Assembly (NCBI GenBank): GCA_021731385.1 | Contig: JAKFXM010000229.1 | Coordinates: 1 to 6,583, forward strand | Reading direction: 5' to 3' | Source: Methanobacteriota archaeon | Lineage (GTDB): Archaea > Altiarchaeota > Altiarchaeia > IMC4 > QMZM01 | DNA: 6,583 nucleotides | Shown: piece by piece, positions 5,529 to 6,583 of the stretch | How the letters are laid out: each line of letters begins with the position of its first letter | How positions within the stretch are numbered: position 1 is the first letter of the stretch | Notes under the pieces: model-generated | The model's input: the letters and a program-made list of their open reading frames with translations, nothing else | Told to the model about the DNA's origin: nothing | The model's database searches: none | Position numbers and translations under genes: made by a program

Positions 5529-6583
5529 TTAAATTTCACTCAGTAAAAACACCCATGCAGGAATAAACAGGATATCCCTTCCATCAATCTTTTGCTTATC
5601 GAATAAGTCCTTTGTGACAAGAATTCCTTTGTTAATTTTAAATTTTTCCATAAAATTTAACAAGCCTTTTAAGTCATCTTTCCTAACTTGGCCCTTGTAT
5701 TTCACTTCCAATGGCAGTATCTTATTCCTAACTTTAAGGATAAAATCTACCTCGTAATAATTTCTCCAATAGTAGTATTCATGTCCGATTAAATGCTCTG
5801 CAATAATTGATTCCACCAAATGACCTGCAAAGCCTTCGTCAATGCGGGTTTTGTTTAACAGGGAATTGATGATTGCGGGGTCCAGGATGTATACCTTTTC
5901 ATTGCTCCTTACTACCTTCTCGATTGACTTAGCAAATTTTTTGACTCCCAAAAGAAAATAGGCATTTTTCAGATAGAGGAGGTATTTGCTGACATAATCC
6001 CTGCTCAATCCGATGGAGTTTGCGATATTACTTACATTCAGAATCTGCCCGTTTATTCCAACCAGGTATAAGAACAATTTTTCAAGTAATTCTGGTTTTT
6101 TTATTCCATAGAGGCTTACGATATCCCTATATATCGCCTTGTCTACAACATCATCCCTGATCAGTTTTTGCCATAATCCTATTTCACCGACTTCGAATAT
6201 GTTTGGGAATCCTCCCTTTAGCAGATAGTCCTCAAACAATATCTTTGCATCTCTCTCGTATTTCTTTATCTTTAATGAGTCAATATCATCAGGTTTAAAA
6301 ATAATTCTCTCTTTCAGATGATACTGCAAAAATTCTCTGAAGGAGAATGGCAGCAGGACTTCCTCCACGGTTCTCCCCATGAGGGATTCCGTGCCTTTTC
6401 TGATTAACGTGGCAGAGGAGCCGGAAACCACAAATTTTATGGGATAGTTCCTGTCATAGTATTTCTTAACCTGATACTGCCAGTTTTTAAGGTATTGGAC
6501 CTCGTCTAAAAAGAGGTATGTTTGCTTCTTATCTAATCCCGCCTTTAGTATCCTACTGAGTAGGATACTAAAGGCGGGATTAG
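5529..6583 (-). CDS. AAA-family archaeal ATPase with DUF4143 C-terminal domain (N-terminus off the window)
   Basis: The minus-strand frame is open from the window edge to the TAA at 5531-5529, giving 350 residues of a protein whose start and Walker A lie beyond the window. A GTG at 6431 is in frame but is not the start, because a clear Walker B, QTYLFLDEVQYLKNW, lies upstream of it at about 6520-6475, with KFVVSGSSATLI (about 6437-6402) as the following strand and sensor 1. After the GMR-type segment (LMGRTVEEVLLPFSFREFL) comes a lid region, then a winged-helix stretch ILNVSNIANSIGLSRDYVSKY (about 6044-5982). The C-terminal domain has E-V-D-F (5753-5742) and L-E-V-K-Y (5711-5697), the spaced D...ExK pattern of PD-(D/E)xK nuclease-like folds typical of DUF4143. 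Such ATPases are common, multicopy and accessory in archaea; their function is largely unknown. The outermost ~25 bases (6560-6583) are the distal arm of a perfect palindrome and may not be true gene sequence. Confidence 0.85.
   Translation of the reverse strand, partial: NPAFSILLSRILKAGLDKKQTYLFLDEVQYLKNWQYQVKKYYDRNYPIKFVVSGSSATLIRKGTESLMGRTVEEVLLPFSFREFLQYHLKERIIFKPDDIDSLKIKKYERDAKILFEDYLLKGGFPNIFEVGEIGLWQKLIRDDVVDKAIYRDIVSLYGIKKPELLEKLFLYLVGINGQILNVSNIANSIGLSRDYVSKYLLYLKNAYFLLGVKKFAKSIEKVVRSNEKVYILDPAIINSLLNKTRIDEGFAGHLVESIIAEHLIGHEYYYWRNYYEVDFILKVRNKILPLEVKYKGQVRKDDLKGLLNFMEKFKINKGILVTKDLFDKQKIDGRDILFIPAWVFLLSEI
6533..6583. repeat. Perfect 24-bp inverted repeat with 3-nt spacer at the window end
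   Basis: Bases 6533-6556 are the exact reverse complement of 6560-6583, with TGA (6557-6559) between them. The structure lies inside the ATPase coding frame just upstream of Walker B, and its outer arm ends exactly at the last base of the window. No U-tract follows that would support a terminator. If the window end is a contig end, this is most likely a fold-back assembly or amplification artefact. If sequence continues, it may be part of a longer inverted duplication. Confidence 0.9.

Noticed and set aside
6431..6431. GTG at 6431 as the true start of the ATPase gene
   Set aside because: The frame stays open upstream and encodes Walker B and the sensor strand, so this GTG is internal.
6533..6583. 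Rho-independent terminator or IS inverted repeat at the right end
   Set aside because: It lies inside a coding frame with no T-tract, and no transposase or target duplication is visible.
1..6583. New multi-gene defence or CRISPR system
   Set aside because: No repeat array, Cas-like, reverse transcriptase or effector genes are seen. The only accessory families are the two incomplete edge genes, too little to claim a system.

Overview
The window looks like archaeal chromosome. The evidence is a tetrahydromethanopterin (H4MPT) C1 enzyme set (Ftr and an MtdB-type dehydrogenase), a proteolipid subunit of an A-type ATP synthase, an XPD-like Fe-S helicase, an AAA/DUF4143 archaeal ATPase, AGG/AGA- and ATA-rich coding, short GGTG/AGGAAG-type ribosome sites and AT-rich TATA-like gene starts. 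By eye GC content is moderate (about 40-45% in the core genes). MtdB-type NAD(P)-linked chemistry is best known from methylotrophic bacteria. In archaea I recall it from lineages that run the methyl branch without coenzyme F420, such as Altiarchaeota. That placement is an inference, not something the sequence proves.

Layout. Positions 1-2570 carry a tight minus-strand cluster, read right to left: atpK (2570-2349), mtdB (2325-1456), a small cysteine-rich two-helix membrane protein (1438-1103), ftr (1098-199) and, 10 bases further on, the 5' part of an AT-rich MNT-type nucleotidyltransferase gene that leaves the window at position 1. A 51-bp AT-rich spacer (2571-2621) separates this cluster from a plus-strand pair: a flavodoxin-like protein (2622-3122) and an XPD-family helicase (3133-4989). 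After a 46-bp spacer comes a two-CBS-domain protein (5036-5470). A convergent minus-strand gene follows (5529 to the right edge), an AAA/DUF4143 ATPase lacking its N-terminus. The window ends in a perfect 24-bp inverted repeat with a 3-nt spacer, inside that gene.

How the genes fit together. Ftr passes the formyl group between formylmethanofuran and H4MPT. MtdB interconverts methenyl- and methylene-H4MPT with NAD(P). Mch, the cyclohydrolase acting between them, is not in the window. These two steps, placed with the ATP synthase rotor ring gene, suggest an energy/carbon operon of an H4MPT Wood-Ljungdahl or C1-oxidation pathway that uses nicotinamide rather than F420. The flavodoxin/XPD pair joins a redox-type protein to a Fe-S DNA helicase. 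The two edge genes (MNT nucleotidyltransferase and AAA/DUF4143 ATPase) belong to mobile or accessory families.

I found no CRISPR array, RNA gene, insertion sequence or obvious new defence system. The points most worth a second look are the F420-independent C1 cluster with its orphan rotor subunit, the cysteine-rich membrane protein between mtdB and ftr, and the terminal palindrome, which may be an assembly artefact.
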